From G963662605 sp963662605 (lineage in GTDB: Bacteria; Bacteroidota; Ignavibacteria; Ignavibacteriales; Ignavibacteriaceae), in contig OY759785.1 of NCBI GenBank assembly GCA_963662605.1, positions 310,001 to 374,000 of the forward strand: a stretch of DNA of 64,000 bases, written 5' to 3'. Positions 62,062 to 64,000 of the stretch are shown here, piece by piece; within the stretch, counting starts at the first letter, position 1; the number at the start of each line of letters is the position of its first letter. The notes below the pieces were generated by a model. It had not been told where the DNA came from, ran no database searches, and saw only the letters and a program-made list of their open reading frames with translations. The position numbers and the translations under genes are program-made.

Positions 62062-62898
62062 ATGCTTGAATATATAAATCTCCATGTTAATCCGGACGAT
62101 GAGAAACTTATCTCCGCGATTGATGAGCTGCCGTTGTGGTCCGCGCCATTCGGATTAAAACTATTGCAAACTATAACAATGCGCAGTAACTGCAACATTC
62201 TGGACATCGGCTGCGGCACAGGGTTCCCTCTTGTCGAACTTGCTCAACGCTTTGGCAAAAGCAGTCGCGTATATGGCGTTGACCCTTGGGAAAAAGCTTT
62301 GGAGCGCGTTAACCAGAAACTTCGTGCTTATAACATTCCCAATGCTATTGTTCAGGTCGGTGTCGCGGAAAAACTTCCCTTCCCGGATTCCTTCTTTGAT
62401 CTTATTGTTTCCAATAACGGGCTGAATAACGTACAGGATTTGGGTAAATCCATATCTGAATGCGCGCGCGTTTGTAAACCCGGCGGAGAGTTCACTCAGA
62501 CGTTTAATCTCGATGGTTCAATGATAGAGTTTTACAACACTTTTGAGGAGGTGCTGGCGCAGGAAAATATGGACGACTCCATTGTGAAAATGAAAGAGCA
62601 TATTTATAACAAGCGCCGTCCGGTCGAGGAAGTTGTGGAAATACTTCGCGATAATCATTTCACGGATATCTGGGTTACTAAGGAAAAGTTCGATCTACGA
62701 TATACCGATGGTTCCGCGATGCTTAATCATTCATTCATCAGTCATTGGTTCCTTCCAGGCTGGAAAGAATTAGTACCGGAAGATATGCTGGAAAAGATAT
62801 TCACTCTTGTTGAAGAAAAGCTGAACTGCATCGCAAAAGAAAAAGGCGAACTAAAATTAACAATTCCGTTCGCCTTGATTGATTGCAAAAATATGTAA
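62062..62898 (+). CDS. Class I SAM-dependent methyltransferase
   Basis: 278 residues, ATG with AAAGGAG seven bases upstream. SAM motif I is ILDIGCGTGFPLVEL, followed by VYGVDPWEKAL, and FFDLIVSNNGLNNV and CKPGGEFTQTFN as later motifs. A C-terminal domain of about 110 residues follows the core. Likely one operon with the DUF4440 gene. Substrate unknown. Confidence 0.9.
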   Translation: MLEYINLHVNPDDEKLISAIDELPLWSAPFGLKLLQTITMRSNCNILDIGCGTGFPLVELAQRFGKSSRVYGVDPWEKALERVNQKLRAYNIPNAIVQVGVAEKLPFPDSFFDLIVSNNGLNNVQDLGKSISECARVCKPGGEFTQTFNLDGSMIEFYNTFEEVLAQENMDDSIVKMKEHIYNKRRPVEEVVEILRDNHFTDIWVTKEKFDLRYTDGSAMLNHSFISHWFLPGWKELVPEDMLEKIFTLVEEKLNCIAKEKGELKLTIPFALIDCKNM

Positions 62899-62914
62899 AG
62901 CTCTTGTCAGAAAT

Positions 62915-62960
62915 GGAACACGGATGACGCGGATGACACAGATTTTCACAGATTATTTTT
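62915..62960. repeat. Dispersed repeat, simple form
   Basis: AACACGGATGACGCGGATG then ACACAGATTTTCACAG, in the gap between convergent genes. The tail CACAGATTATTTTTAGTAG resembles the copy at 16751. No nested hairpin. Confidence 0.75.
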
Positions 62961-62993
62961 AGTAGACCGTCATTCGTTCGAGTGTTGCCTCAT

Positions 62994-63695
62994 TTATCTT
63001 CGGTCACCGAATAATCTTAGCAACGCGAGGAAGAGGTTAATAAAATCGAGGTACAACTGCAGTGCACCGATGATTGCACCCTTTGCCGCAACTTCCTCGC
63101 CGTCTAACATCACGTAGGCCATCGCTTTCATTTTCTGCGTGTCGTAAGCAGTGAGTCCGGTAAACACGACAACGGAAATAATTGATATAAGCCACGAAAG
63201 CGAATCACTTCCCATGAAAATATTAACAACCGATGCGATAACCACGCCAAACAATCCCATCATCATAAACTGTCCAACACCGGCCAAATCCTTTTTTGTG
63301 AAATAGCCGTAAAGCGCCATTGAGCCGAACATGAGCGCCGTTATCATAAACGTACTGACGATTGATTCGGCAGTGAATGCCAAAAAGATTGAAGAAAGTG
63401 TTATTCCGGTAATTGCAGAGTACAACACAAACATGGCTCTTGCCACCGATGCGGTCATTTTCTGAATGCGGGCGGCAAGATAAATCACAATGCCGAACTG
63501 CACAATGAACAAACCGTAAAATGTTATCTTAGAGCCGAACACAAACCGCATAACCGATTCGTTCGTAATTGTAAAAAATGATGAAAGAGCGGTAACGAGC
63601 AAGCCCAGCATCATCCATCCATAGACTTTTGTCAAAAAAGCTTGTTGAATTTTAACGATATCGTGACGAACTTCTTCATTTCCAATATTATACAT
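62994..63695 (-). CDS. Bax inhibitor-1/YccA family membrane protein
   Basis: 233 residues, ATG at 63695 with AAGGAA nine bases upstream. Seven membrane helices. Family signature GLTAYDTQKMKAM, and IFLAFTAESIVSTFMITALMF in the middle (quoted in part as AESIVSTFMIT). The two aspartates thought to form the pH/Ca gate in BsYetJ-type proteins are represented by D in GLTAYDTQK; the second lies near the C-terminus (YLDFINLFLALL). Role: calcium leak or stress-related inner-membrane protein. Confidence 0.95.
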   Translation of the reverse strand: MYNIGNEEVRHDIVKIQQAFLTKVYGWMMLGLLVTALSSFFTITNESVMRFVFGSKITFYGLFIVQFGIVIYLAARIQKMTASVARAMFVLYSAITGITLSSIFLAFTAESIVSTFMITALMFGSMALYGYFTKKDLAGVGQFMMMGLFGVVIASVVNIFMGSDSLSWLISIISVVVFTGLTAYDTQKMKAMAYVMLDGEEVAAKGAIIGALQLYLDFINLFLALLRLFGDRR

Positions 63696-63881
63696 ATCCG
63701 TAATTTCCTTGTTTATAACTAATCAATACAAAAATAGGCATTCCGGCACACAAATTAAAGGGGATTCCTTTGGCTTTCCTGCTCTATCAACCGTTTAGAC
63801 GCGACAACGATTAATAAAGTTTTATGGAGAAATATTAGAATTTTAATGATAATTTTGAGGTTGTCAATTGAATAGGTTTAT

Positions 63882-64000
63882 ATGAAAGTTGAAATCTGGA
63901 GTGATGTGGTGTGCCCATTTTGCTATATGGGCAAGAGGAAGTTTGAAGCGGCATTGGATAAATTCCCCCATAAAGACGAAATTGAAATTGAATGGAAAAG
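63882..64000 (+). CDS. DsbA-family oxidoreductase (FrnE-like), 3' end cut by window
   Basis: ATG at 63882; only 39 codons are inside. The start MKVEIWSDVVCPFCYMGKR has the CPFC active site typical of FrnE/2-hydroxychromene-2-carboxylate-isomerase-like DsbA proteins. No signal peptide, so it is cytoplasmic. The rest is outside the window. Confidence 0.88.
   Translation, partial: MKVEIWSDVVCPFCYMGKRKFEAALDKFPHKDEIEIEWK

Overview
The window looks like a chromosomal stretch from the Bacteroidota/Ignavibacteriota side of the tree. Two secreted proteins end in the NYPNPFNP-type C-terminal sorting domain typical of Ignavibacteria and relatives with type IX secretion. A third large secreted protein is a beta-propeller with a FlgD-like C-terminal domain. 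Secreted proteins often end their signal peptide in A-Q. Start sites often have AGGA-type ribosome binding sites. No species can be assigned from sequence alone.

Layout. 1-7.3 kb: a 5'-truncated hybrid histidine kinase, a TonB-like anchored protein, a secreted beta-helix protein and a glycosyltransferase/O-antigen-ligase pair closed by a strong terminator. 7.3-14.4 kb: a propeller protein, an intact IS4-family element, dGTPase and an intact IS110-family element with a long non-coding 3' region that may carry a guide (bridge/seek) RNA. 14.4-22.1 kb: isoprenylcysteine-methyltransferase-like protein, tryptophanase, an apparent operon (outer-membrane barrel, Sel1 repeats, MOSC, GNAT), an extremely acidic small protein and heptose epimerase RfaD. 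22.1-32.4 kb: a structured leader of unknown class before metH, then YfhO-like, flippase, methyltransferase and glycosyltransferase genes for surface carbohydrate. 32.8-38.6 kb: a LytS/LytTR two-component pair and two copies of a two-gene cassette (sorting-domain protein plus LamG protein). 38.9-44.1 kb: threonine synthase, a MobA-like nucleotidyltransferase, a REP-associated tyrosine transposase with its own hairpins, GTP-dependent PEP carboxykinase and a thioredoxin-like protein.

44.2-53.8 kb is the accessory part. Three tRNA genes (Pro-TGG, Arg-TCT, Glu-TTC) sit among decayed tRNA copies. A type II restriction-modification pair starts right after tRNA-Glu and ends at a degenerate copy of the tRNA-Glu 3' end plus its terminator, which suggests a small island. 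An AAA/DUF4143 ATPase, a VOC protein and a serine hydrolase follow. Then comes a second type II system: an m5C methyltransferase with an N-terminal helix-turn-helix, converging on an Eco47II-type endonuclease. 53.9-64 kb: Asp/Glu racemase, PhzF, pectate lyase, esterase, polysaccharide deacetylase, PurU, small proteins, a methyltransferase, a Bax-inhibitor-1 protein and the start of a DsbA-like gene.

The strongest leads for new biology are: (1) the non-coding region of the IS110 element; (2) the roughly 134-nt structured leader of metH; (3) a population of very short GC-rich hairpins that interrupt dispersed repeats and tRNA remnants at definable points; (4) the tRNA-Glu-bounded restriction-modification islet; and (5) a likely self-regulating methyltransferase promoter with an inverted repeat around its -10 box. 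All were read by eye; no searches or folding were run.
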